Source: Inia geoffrensis (Eukaryota; Chordata; Mammalia; Artiodactyla; Iniidae). Taken from it: 64,000 bases of DNA. Of this stretch, positions 24,841 to 35,340 are shown piece after piece. Numbering within the stretch: position 1 is the first letter of the stretch; every line of letters begins with the position of its first letter. The notes below the pieces were generated by a model. It worked only from the letters and a program-made list of their open reading frames with translations, had not been told where the DNA came from and ran no database searches. The translations under genes were made by a program, and so were the position numbers. The stretch spans positions 34,821,496 to 34,885,495 of the forward strand of contig CM070900.1 of NCBI GenBank assembly GCA_036417435.1, written 5' to 3'.

Positions 24841-25619
24841 TGTCATGATGCCCTTAAACATATCAATTCAGGCTGCAGGGAAGAGACTGGATCAGCAATA
24901 AGTTTAGCACACATGAAACTTGATTCAAACATTCACCCCTAAAGGAAGTATCCATTTATTTTCTATAAATCAAAACCTAAAACCTTTCTTCAGTTCCCTA
25001 GCACGTGGAACACCACATGGGTTATTTTTATTCCACCTCCGGCCATTTGTACTGAGGTTGTTGAATTTGTTTAAAAATGGGCAGGAAGCAGTTTCCCTCC
25101 TTGAATGCTGAAGATTCTCTCATTTATGTGCTGAACTTGGGGTGCTTGCACCTCTGGCAAGGCTGGGAGCTCTGTTGCTAGGCTTCCAGTGCCCTATATA
25201 CAGCACTCAACCATCCCCTTAGGCATGTGACCTCAGACCTCCATCCGCTTCCCAGGCAGGGGTTCTCCTTCTCAAAGGGCCACTGCCTCCTCCTTCTCAA
25301 GAAAACCAGCACACTTCTTCTCAGTGGCTTATGCCTCAAGAAAGCAAAAAACAGACTAGGATGTGTCTTGCAAGTCACCTTTCTTTCAGCCCAGAAACAG
25401 AAATCTCTCCTGAGACAGGGAGACACACAGGGTCATACTATCTTTGTGAAATGGTTAGAGATGGGAAAGGACCGTGAGGAAAGAAAGCAAATTAGGATCT
25501 CATTGCACCGCTCTGTCACATAACCATCAAAGACAAGTAGGAATGAGACAGGCAAAGAGGACGAGATAGGGCATAGTTCACCTGAGAGTTTACTGGCCTC
25601 TGTGTAGAGTCTTGCTACC
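24841..25619. other. Non-coding, nothing recognised
   Basis: Overlapping frames of 98 codons (+) and 82 codons (-) near 25.2-25.5 kb occupy the same DNA on opposite strands and show no family features, so neither was accepted. Confidence 0.4.
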
Positions 25620-25700
25620 TGAGTGTGGTTCTAGCATCAGCAACCACTGTATCCCATGGGAATTTGCTAGAAATGTAGACCCTCATTGCAATCCCACTGT
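25620..25700 (-). repeat. MER5-like hAT fragment, antisense
   Basis: 'gggaatttgctagaaatgta' and 'gaccctcattgcaatcccac' follow the reverse MER5A order. Confidence 0.45.
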
Positions 25701-26524
25701 AGACTCAGGAACACTAATAAATGTGTTCTGTAATAAATACTAATAAATATATACTTGAACAAGATTCCCAGATGACTTGGATACATATTATAGTTTGCCC
25801 CCCAGTAGAGAGGGCAAAAAGCACAAAGTAAGTTCAGGGTACAGTAAGTAGATCATTTGGCTAAAACACGGGGTTAGTACAAGAGAAAAAGTCTGACGTG
25901 TCTAGAAATGATGGCTGATCCAGATAGTCAAGAGACTTGAGAGCCATGTTGAAGGAATTCGAAGTTTTCCTGTAGTCACAGGGAGGCAGTGGAAGTTTTT
26001 GCGCCGAAGAATGACATAATTAAAGGGATGGCTTAGGAGGATTTTTCTATCAACTTTGGAAGAAGGAGGACCATATGTGGAAGAACATGATGATCTGTAA
26101 TCTCCAATTGTCTCTGTAAGGTACCCCTTCAAGTCCATTAGACACTTTCAGAAATACATAAGCTTTTTCCAGCTGCTGGGAGACTATTAAATGTACTAAC
26201 ATTTTATGATGCAAAGATGTTCCTATTAATAATTTGAAAGAGTAATTTTAGCTTTTGGCGTCACGGGGTTCTGCAAAGAGGCAGTGGGAGCTACGATCCC
26301 AGGGATAAGAGAATGTTCTTAGCCAGTTAGAAACGAACACAAAACAGACAGCAAATGTAGGGCAAACAGGGCCCTGGGAACACAGTAGATGAATCTTTCA
26401 CGTTTCTCAGCGCTGCAGTGTGTACCTCCTTTCACCTGCCCTTTGGCGATTTCATCACTTATTTGAATTCTTACCTGAGGTCGTTCAAGATGCAGAGTGG
26501 AGCTAGACGTTGTCATCCTCTAGG
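25701..26524. other. Non-coding; unassigned old repeat piece
   Basis: About 25860-26120 ('gggaggcagtggaagttttt', 'gaatgacataattaaaggga') matches the late part of the unassigned repeat family. The rest is unrecognised. Confidence 0.35.
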
Positions 26525-26525
26525 T

Positions 26526-26665
26526 CAGTGGTTTGCAACCATCACTACACATTAGAATCACCCAGGAAGCTTTAAACACTGCAGCTGCCCAGCCATACCC
26601 CCAGAACGATCAAATGGTAATTTCTGGTAGTTCTAACAATCAGCCAGGTGTAGCTAGAGCCCAGT
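26526..26665 (+). repeat. MER5A/B-like hAT-Charlie element
   Basis: Starts CAGTGGTTTGCAACCATCAC and continues 'cattagaatcacccaggaag', the MER5 left half, followed by a diverged right half. Confidence 0.7.
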
Positions 26666-26739
26666 AAATGCCCTCAAACTGAAAATTACAATAAAGGAAA
26701 AAATGTTCTTCTGGTTCAGTGTGTGGAGTACAATATAAG

Positions 26740-27010
26740 GGCTACCTTTTATTAAGTCTACAATACATGACAAACACTGAGATCTGTGTTTCACATGCAT
26801 TATCTGTTTAGGCGCCCCTCCCCCAGATAACTTGTGTGTCAAGTAAGAGTTTTACCATAATCCCCAGTTTACACAACAGTCAACTGAGGCTCAAAGAAAA
26901 GAATGCACTTGCCTACACTCAGCAAGCAGTCGAGCCAGGATTCCACCTAAGTGGGCAAGACTTAGAGCCTGGTCCTTGGTCCAAATCACAGATTCTGAGA
27001 ATTATCTGTG
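26740..27010 (-). repeat. MIR SINE
   Basis: Antisense MIR: 'cacatgcattatctgtttag', 'ccccagtttacacaacagtc', 'actgaggctcaaagaaaaga', 'gtcgagccaggattccacct'. Confidence 0.7.
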
Positions 27011-27539
27011 AATTCATTCATCCTTCCCACTCTGAACCAAGGCCACTGAATACAAAGTATTTCTTCAATATTATGAAAAGGGTGTATTCTTGTGATTCTG
27101 CGAATGCTCCGATTTGTTTTGGCATGATGGGACATTTCTAAAAGCCATCAGTATATAGCGTGGTGCCTTGCCTGCTGCAGGCATTCAATAACTGCTTTGT
27201 AAGTGATGAAATATGTGAACTCATGGGACTTTGTAAAAGAGTACAGAGACATCTGATTAAATCAATCCTATCGCTGAAAAATACACATGAGAATGTCTTT
27301 TTAACAGCCATTGCCAGTAGCTCCACCTTAACTTGGTTTACCTACCAAATAAGGCCAAGTCTCTGTATTTTCGGTCTCACCTGCTCACTTTCCTCCAGCT
27401 ACGTTGGAGATCCTCAGTCAGTCTTTTTCCTGTCTGCAAATGGGGAGACATCACACTTGCTGTTCTCTCCACGAGACTCATCTCTTCCTACTCCTCTCCC
27501 CATTTCCCACCCACCACTGTCTCTACCACTCTCTGCCTG
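27011..27539. other. Non-coding, nothing recognised
   Basis: Overlapping 134- and 156-codon + strand frames begin here and run into the L2 repeat. The sequence is pyrimidine-rich and I do not accept them as genes. Confidence 0.4.
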
Positions 27540-27830
27540 GGTAATACCTTCAGATTCCAATTGAAATGTGATTGTTTTACACAGCATATAATGACTTCTC
27601 ACCACCCCTTCCTCCCATCATTTTCCCTCACTCTTCCCCTTCTTTTCGTAAAACGCATTATCACAATTTGTTATTGTGTGTCTACTTGTAGGCTTATTTA
27701 TTCAATAACTGATTCCCCACTAAAATATGCCTTCCTTGAGCAAAGGGATAATGTCTTGCTTTCCACTGTATTTCTGTGCCTAAAAGTACCTGGCACACAG
27801 TAGGTGCTCAGTAAAAGCATTGAACATTAA
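27540..27830 (+). repeat. L2 LINE 3' end
   Basis: Ends with the well-preserved L2 tail 'gcctaaaagtacctggcaca' and 'cagtaggtgctcagtaaa', preceded by 'tgccttccttgagcaaaggg'. Confidence 0.75.
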
Positions 27831-27917
27831 GTGTTTTTAAGTCACTGGTTTAATTTCTAAAAATAGCACTTTTTTTTCTTAATTTCCAGTCTTACTAAGT
27901 GATCTAAATTATATATA

Positions 27918-28747
27918 CAGTAGTCCCCACTTATCCACGGTTTTGCTTTCAGCAGTGTCAGTTACCCATGGTCAACTGCAGTCTAGAAAAAGTAAATGGA
28001 AAATTCCAGAAGTAAATAATTCACAAAATTTTAAATTGTGTGCCCTTCGACTAGTGTGATGAAATCTCGTGCCATCCTGCTCTGCCCTGTCGTCGATGTG
28101 AATCTTCCCTTTGTCCATCACATCCCACCTTTTAGTCACTTAGCTTAATTAGTCATTCTTGGTTATCAGATTGGCTAGTACACTGTTGCAGTGCTTGTGT
28201 TCAAGTCACCCTTATTTTACTTAATAATGGCTCCAAAGTACTAGAGTAGTAATGCTGGCAATCCAGATCTGCCAAAGAGGAGCTGTAAAGTGCTTCCTTC
28301 AAGTGAAAAGGTGAAAGTTCTCAACTTAATAAGAAAGTCGTATGTGAAGTTGCTAAGATCTATGGTGAGAACGAATCGCATATTGATGAAATTGTGAAGA
28401 AAGAAAAAGAAATACACAGTAATTTTAAACTATCACACCTTGAACTATAAAAGTTATGGCCACTATGTGTGGTAAGTACTTACTCTGGAGAAGGCATTAA
28501 ATTTGTACAATAAGATATTTTGAGAGAGAGAGAGAGACCGCATTCACATAACTTTTATTACAGTACATTGTTTTATTTTATTATTAGTTACTGTTGTTAA
28601 TTTCTTATTGTGCCTAACTTATAAATTAAACTTTATCATAGGTATGTATAGGAGAAAGCAGTATATATAGGGTTTAGTACTATCCATGGCTTCAGGCATT
28701 CACTGGGGTCTTGGGATGTATCATCTGTGGATAAGGGGGTACTACTA
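27918..28747 (+). mobile_element. Tigger-type (pogo) DNA transposon, internally deleted
   Basis: Left terminal inverted repeat CAGTAGTCCCCACTTATCCA at 27918 after a TA target, and the complementary right end 'gtggataagggggtactact' just before 28748. Between them lies the start of the CENP-B-like helix-turn-helix transposase at 28227 (ATG GCT CCA AAG) with an in-frame TAG at codon 6. The surviving stretch reads like KVLPSSEKVKVLNLIRK and then loses frame. The catalytic DDE region is absent, so this is a dead, non-autonomous remnant. Subfamily was not determined. Confidence 0.88.
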
Positions 28748-29452
28748 GTTTTTTCTCACTTCAGTGTTTTCAACTGATGCTTAAAAGTAAATCGCCAACT
28801 CAATATGTAGTACTTCCATTCAGTAGCCTGCTAGTTTTTTTGAAAACGATTTACCTGCAGGAAATCAGTGAGAATCAATGTAAATTCAAGAAAATTCCCT
28901 GGAGGCAGAAAGTAACCAGAGGATGAGTCCATTTTGAGACAGGGCTTTTGTGATATGATCTGTTAATCTAGGGGACAGAATATTTTACTTCAGCCAATTT
29001 CCTGGAATTTTTCAATAAACTTTAAAAGAACTAGTTAATTTTCACATATAGATATACTACTCTCTTGCAGTAATTCACCTTAAGATATATCCAATGATGA
29101 CTCAGACTCCATATTTGTTTGGACAGTAGATTCCATTCGGTGCTGAAATAGTGTGAATTCTTAAGAAGTTTCTGTGGGATTTTTTTCTGATTTTTATCGT
29201 CTGTCTATTCATTTAGTCAATTTAGTTCAATAAGCATTGATAACGTGTTTACAAGCTGACTGACCCAATGTTCCTTGATATTGGAATGTAAAAGAAACCT
29301 ATAACAAGGTATTCAAAGGACTCCTAACCATATCAAGGTTACAGGATAAAACCCATGATTAGGAGTAGGAGAGAGATTGGAATGGAAAAGCATAGGAGAC
29401 AGCATGTAATAAAGGGAGATCCAGAGCACACAAGGACCTCACTTTAATATTG
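28748..29452. other. Non-coding, nothing recognised
   Basis: AT-rich, no open frame of note and no repeat recognised. Confidence 0.45.
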
Positions 29453-29622
29453 CCACATACGTCAAGCCCACATCTAACATCACATTCAATGGTGAAAGGT
29501 TGAAAGCTCTTCCTTTAAGATCAGAAACAAGTGTGTCCACTCTCACCACTCCTGTGCAACCTAGTACTTTAAGTCCTAGCAAGAGCAATCAGGCAAGAAC
29601 AAGAAATAAAAGGCATCCACAT
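29453..29622 (+). pseudogene. L1 ORF2 reverse-transcriptase fragment
   Basis: About 170 bp matching the L1 ORF2 region just after the RT core: 'catcacattcaatggtgaaa', 'ctctcaccactcctgtgcaa', 'aagaaataaaaggcatccac'. It is isolated, with no other L1 sequence next to it, and carries small deletions. Confidence 0.75.
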
Positions 29623-29869
29623 AGCTTAATGGCAATCAGCTTTGAAATCACCTGACATCTGTTTAAATTCTGGTTCTGATATTTATTAGCTTTGTCAGTT
29701 TCCATGGGCATATTAATAATTACCTCGATTAATAGTTTTAAGTATCAAAATATGCAAAGTGTCTCACATAATATATCTCAAAATTGTACCGTTTTCTCTC
29801 TGATTTGAGGAAGAAAAAAGCAGTATTAAGTCAAGGAAGAAAGATCCATGGAGAAGGAGAAATTTGAAG

Positions 29870-30335
29870 TTTAGTCATTTATTCAACATACATTTTACTT
29901 TAGACCTATTATGTGTCAGATCCTTTGGATACTCTGTCAAAGAAGATAGACATGATTTCTTGAATTTTATATTTTAGTAGGAGAAAGTAGACAATAAGCA
30001 GGTTAAAGAATACAGTTCAGAAGAGGCCATTAAATGCTATACTGTGATAGAAAGAGACTTGACCAGAGTTGGAGAAGCATAGGGACAGCCACTCTGAGCA
30101 GGTCCTATGTGAGATGAGACCTGGACATGCAGCTCATCATGGGAAGATCTGGGGGAAGAGTCTTCCAGGCAGAGGGGCAGCAAGGACAAAGCTCAGAGGC
30201 AGGAGCCTGCTTGGTGTACATGGCCACTGTCAATGGAGGGAGTGAAAGAGAGAGAGAGGGATTGAGGTGAGGTTCCAGAAGCAATTCTGGGCTCTAACAC
30301 AGAGTGCCTGGAAGGATATGGAGCAAAAGGATTTG
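29870..30335 (+). repeat. Unassigned ancient repeat family member
   Basis: Order: 'catttattcaacatacattt', 'gtcagatcctttggatactc', 'gacatgatttcttgaatttt', 'agtcttccaggcagaggggc', 'aggcaggagcctgcttggtg'. It shares this order with copies at 21.93-22.63 and 50.84-52.60 kb. Confidence 0.5.
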
Positions 30336-31660
30336 ACTAGATGCGCCTGTGGCACCTCCTCAAGTCGTGCAGGAGAACACTGCAAGTTAATTACCATTGA
30401 AGCAAAAAAAGCATAAGGCGTAAAAAGGAAAAATGATCCTGGCTGAAATAAAAAGTCATCATCTGTGCAAGTTCATAGAACAGTACTTTCGATTTAAGCA
30501 AAGGAAATTTGATGCCATAATTACTAGTTTTTCTTAGAAGGTACCTATGACTGTCAACAGAAGCTCCTCACCAATTCTAATGCCTTCCACGGCTTGTTTC
30601 TTCATTTAAGGATTCAGTTTTCTTCTTGGTCAAATCTTAATGAAACAATGTTGACAAATCAAGTTCTTAAATTCCAAATGCATTATATTCTACATGGAGA
30701 ACCCTCCTAAAAATAAAGTATTAGGAATGCAGAATTTATATTTTTAAACAGCCTGTCTGCTTTGAACTTTTTATATTACTAAGCAAGAGACCTTATATTT
30801 TTTCTCTTTTCCTTATCCTTCTCCAGTCTCAGAGGCAGATTCAGTGGTTTATGGAATCCACATGCATAGTATTAAAACGTGGTGAAGAATGATATATACT
30901 CCTTTCAAGGCAAGTAGACATTATTTAAACAACAGGTGTTTTCGAAACCATGATACTCTGTCCCTTTGGTTTCTTTAAATTGATTTGCAAAAAAAAACCA
31001 CAAAAAAACAAAAAAACCAAAATGTTGGAACTTCCCTAAATTATCAGAGGTTTTTCTTTTATAAGCTTATAATACCACCACTCTAGAATGTATATTTCTC
31101 TAAGTTTATAGTAGAGTGCCAATATGCTTCCCACTGCTACCCACAATATACTCTACCTTCTTCCTGTGTAGTTGCAGGAAAGACAACTGACCTCCCGCAT
31201 CTTTGTTTCGTATATGTTTGTGAAGAGAAGTGAGCTAACATATATTAGTTTAGGGACAATGCTCAACATAGAGTAAGTCCTCGATAAATGCAGATTCCTT
31301 TTCCATAGTTCAGAAAGTTTCTGTTTCAGAATCAGGTTCCCTTACATCTTATATGCTAATGAAAGGTAATGGAGTTTGTAGGTCCTTCTACCCTGTTTCT
31401 TAGCCCAGATGCTAAGAACATCAGACACCTATCCCCAAATCCCTGATCCCTATGAAGCTTCTAACCAGGATAAATGTTTATTTCTCTAATTACCTTGATG
31501 ACTGATATTTCCAATCTGTTCTTGACCTTGGTAATACAATTTCTTTACCCTGTTGATCTAGATTCATCATAAGGTCTGATCTCTACTTGGCAACCTACAT
31601 CTTTCTTGACTCACCTTAATATTTGAGAATTTCTATATCTTAACTGTTTGGGTTCTTCTA
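30336..31660. other. Non-coding, nothing recognised
   Basis: A-rich stretch at about 30989-31019. An L2-like tail word occurs near 31260-31295. No gene. Confidence 0.4.
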
Positions 31661-31664
31661 TAGG

Positions 31665-31870
31665 GTTAAGATAGAAGCAGACTGACCTGGGTTGGAATTT
31701 TGATTATATTATTTACTGGTCAAGTGACCTTGGGCAAGTCCCTCAACTTTTTACAACCTTAGCTTCCTCATCTGAAAATGGTAGATGACAAACCCACCGC
31801 CAGAGACTAATATGAAGATTAAATGAAGTAAAGCATATTAAGCACTTATCACAGTGGCTAGCACAATTAC
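31665..31870 (+). repeat. MIR SINE, well preserved
   Basis: 'gcagactgacctgggttgga', 'caagtgaccttgggcaagtc', 'cttcctcatctgaaaatggt', 'agattaaatgaagtaaagca': full sense MIR order. Confidence 0.85.
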
Positions 31871-32894
31871 GTTCTCAGGCATTTAGTTAACAATAGAAAT
31901 GTAAAACACAGACACACAGAGCAAGAGGGACAGAGACAGAGAAATTGGTTTAATCATAATGCAGAACCAAACATTACTATAAATGGTAATGTTAGGAGAT
32001 CTGGCCTGGGCAGAGTAAGGAATGTTATCATCCACTTTACCTACATGAAGAAAGGAGTTAAATTACAGCTATAATGACCAAAACCAGGTATTTGAACCAA
32101 GTTCATAGGATAAGTTAAAGAAACAGGAATTCATATTAGCCACCCCCTACCGCTCCATGATCGAAATCCTACCTGTCATTTAAGGAAGATACATTGAGAA
32201 ATGTCTCTCTATCTTCTCCTCTTTTGCATGTTTCCTTCTTCCTCAACTTACATCAGTATATGAACTTGTTCCATCCAAATAAGAATCCACCTCAGTGGAA
32301 AAGGATATGAAAATATATTTTGAGGGAATTTATGTCAGTGGGCTCTAAAACAACAACAACAACAAAAAACCCAAGACAGACTCTGCTGATGCCCTGTAAC
32401 ACTGTGGATTGTTCAAAAGTAAAATTGTCTGCCCTCGGCATTGTCATTCATCACATTGCCTCAGCAGAATTGCAGTCTCAGAGGAAGTGGGAAGGGGATG
32501 AGAAGCGAGAAGTGACATAAAATGATTAGTTCTGCTCCATAGATGCGGGATGCTGGCGTGTGAGGACCAAGTCAAGCATCTTAGTTGTGAATTTGTTTGT
32601 GAACGTGACTGTGATTTGCACCATGAGGAAAAGATGAAAAGAACATGAAAGCACATTTTAGGACTGCATGTGATGGTGAAAAAACAAGCAGGCTATATTT
32701 TATTCTTTGTGTTATTTCCTAACAACTTTGCTGAACCTGCAGACACCCTCCCTCTCCCTCTCCTCCATTCATGCTTCCACATGCGTTCCTGTTAATATTA
32801 ACCCCTCTACTAAAGACAAAATAAACACAACATGGTTATTCTGAGTCAGAAGGATTCAACGTTCATTTTCATTGTGGCCTTCTCAAATCAGGGC
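31871..32894. other. Non-coding; short (CAA)n tract
   Basis: CAACAACAACAACAA near 32350-32365. No supported gene or repeat otherwise. Confidence 0.4.
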
Positions 32895-33070
32895 AGTGCA
32901 GCATGGCGGTTAAAAGTGCTATAACTCTGGAAGCAGAATGACTGAATGTGAATCTCAGCTTTGCCTCTACTTGCCCTGTAAACCTGGGCAAGAAGTTCCT
33001 TGACCGTACTTTGTCTCACTTTCCTCATCAGACTTAAAAAAAATGTTGAGGATGAAAATAGACCTACTTC
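32895..33070 (+). repeat. MIR SINE
   Basis: 'gcggttaaaagtgctataac', 'tgtgaatctcagctttgcct', 'aaacctgggcaagaagttcc', 'cactttcctcatcagac'. Confidence 0.8.
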
Positions 33071-33086
33071 CTAGGCTACTCAGTTC

Positions 33087-33222
33087 TGTAGTTGTAGCCT
33101 GAAAGTAAGCATAGACAATATCTAAACTAATGAGCATGGCTGTGTTCCAACAAAATTTTATTTATGAAACAGAAGGCAGGACTGGATTTGGCCAGAGAGC
33201 CGTAGTTTGCCAACCCCTGACT
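33087..33222 (-). repeat. Non-autonomous hAT-type element, antisense
   Basis: 'acaaaattttatttatgaaa', 'tggatttggccagagagccg' and 'tagtttgccaacccctg' are the reverse of a hAT-like element beginning CAGGGGTTGGCAAACTA. Family name not assigned. Confidence 0.65.
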
Positions 33223-33229
33223 TAGGTCT

Positions 33230-33370
33230 TAGAATTTTAGGTCTGTGAGGAACTTTTTAGAGATCACCTAGTTTGACACCCTCATTTTACACATGAGACA
33301 ACTAAGAGACAGGATGACACTGTAAGTTGTCCACTTTCTCCCCGCTCCCCCAATCACACAGCTAGTGTTT
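33230..33370 (-). repeat. MIR-like SINE, antisense
   Basis: 'caccctcattttacacatga' then 'aatcacacagctagtgtt' follows the antisense MIR order with an expanded middle. Confidence 0.55.
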
Positions 33371-34760
33371 TTTTAAAAAAAATAAAACTAGTTCTTGTTC
33401 TTACACAGCTCATGATATGCTCGGCTTTAGAGTTCCAATAATGATGTCTGATTTTCTAGAAGTAGATATTTCCCCCTGTTATGCATCTCAAAGTTCCACT
33501 GGTCTTAGGTTCATTCTGTAGAAGCAGACCAAGAGAGGATTCATGGGCAAATGATAAGCAGGTAGGGGAAACAAGACAAGGGAGGGAAGGTGAGCCCAAA
33601 CAAGGGTGAGATTTCAAGCAAAAGCTATTCAGAGGATAAACTTGAGCCTCATTCCACAAGGGAACTCTGGAGTGTAAGTTGTTTAAGAATTGTTTTATTT
33701 CCCACCTGATAATCATTGATTAATCGGCACCCTGGGAGGCTGCAAACTTTCCGGGTATTTCCCAGTGGCCCATGGCTGCCATAGTAGCCCAAGAGTAGCG
33801 TACTGAAGAGGCTGCATGCAGGTACTGGCCACAGAAATCACTCCCCAAAATATGTTATATGTGTGCGTTGAGGTGGGGTTGGAAAACAAAAATGATCTGA
33901 GGGAATTTGGGCTGAGCATTTGCATTGTCTCCTGCACGATCTTAATAACAGAGGAAAAGAAATAAATGAACTTGTTTGAAGTTATATACCAGAGATTCCT
34001 GCTGCAAACTAGGTATTTATTTAAACTTTCTTGTTTTATCTATAAAAATTTATATGAATTTGGTATTTTACCTTAACATCTCAATGATTACTGGAAGGTC
34101 TTTCCAAATCTATGAATTTGATTTGCTGTCTTCAAAAGCTGTTAGAGCTGATATTTGACTTTTTTAATTTTTAAACTTTCTTTATCTTTTTAAACACTTT
34201 ATCATCATTCTCTTTCTCTCCTGGTAGAATGACATTTTAAGTCAAAATAACATCTTGATGGTTTTCTAGTGTCCCATTTATACTTCCCTCTCCATAGGGA
34301 AGGATGGAAAGGGCCAACCTGCTCCTTGTATACCACATAATCCTAGCTCCCGAGAGGGAAGAAAGCACGGACAAGCATTCATTTTACTATTCAGGTTTCT
34401 TACTATAAATTCTTAAGTCCTTTTCTAGTCTAATTTTAAAAGAATCTAGGATATAAGATTTCTTCCCCAAGTCAGTCCAACTTCACACTAAGATTAAAAT
34501 GTTCTATCTATGATGCCATGCCACTCCTGCCAAATATTCTCGTGCCCCTTTGAATATACAAGACCCTCTCAAATCACTAGTGCCATTTACATGATATGTG
34601 AAGTGTTTTGTTTTTTGGCTTGTTTGTTTTCTTTCCTGGTAAAGATCTCACTATATTTTCCTAGTAGTATCTTTCTTTCCCTTCTCTATTGCTCCTTAAC
34701 CCATGACTCACCTTTATTGTTTATGTTTGTCTACAGTTTCTTTTAATACTACTGCAAAAT
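33371..34760. other. Non-coding, nothing recognised
   Basis: Several sub-90-codon frames on both strands without family features. Confidence 0.4.
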
Positions 34761-34765
34761 TGAGT

Positions 34766-34822
34766 TGCCTGCAAAGCCTAAAATATTTACTATCAGAAAA
34801 CGTTTGCTGATCTCTGATCAAA
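34766..34822 (-). repeat. hAT-type element fragment
   Basis: 'gcaaagcctaaaatatttac' followed by 'aaacgtttgctgatctctga' corresponds to one end of the same element type seen at 33087-33222. Confidence 0.5.
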
Positions 34823-34899
34823 ATGATGTGGCAACTATAATATCGCTGATAAATGATTAAAGCGTGACTGGATTCCAGGGAACCCTACCTCTATCTACA

Positions 34900-35340
34900 T
34901 AATTTGAAATCCTCATCCTGATATCAAGGTTCTCCACATCGTGGCTTACTTTGCCAGCCGTTTATCTCTCTACTTTAGCCAGACACCGATTTGCTGTTGA
35001 AGAAACTTACCTCAAACTTCCCCATTGCCTGCTAATAACTACAATAATATTTTACCCATCCTTTATGATTCATTTCGGAGAGCATCTTGTCAGCAAAGGC
35101 TTTCCCTTTAATTCTAACCATGTGATCTCTTTTTCCTGCAGTCTCCTTGGGTTATGCTCTTCTAAGTTTATGCTTTTCTTGTAACATTAATATTCTACTG
35201 CTTAATGAGTTTTGCTAGCTTCCTCACCCTCACCTGCTACAATTTAGCTCCTAGGGGGCAGGAACGTTGTCTAAGTCATCTTTTTGTTCCCTGTGAAACT
35301 GAGCACATTTCCACGTGAATAGTTGCTGAGTATATTCACT
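34900..35340 (+). repeat. L2 LINE 3' end
   Basis: 'aggttctccacatcgtggct', 'caaaggctttccctttaatt', and the L2 close 'ttagctcctagggggcagga', 'tgctgagtatattcactgaa'. Confidence 0.6.

Noticed and set aside
27160..27803. 134- and 156-codon + frames
   Set aside because: They overlap each other in different frames and run into an L2 3' end; no domain and pyrimidine-rich composition.
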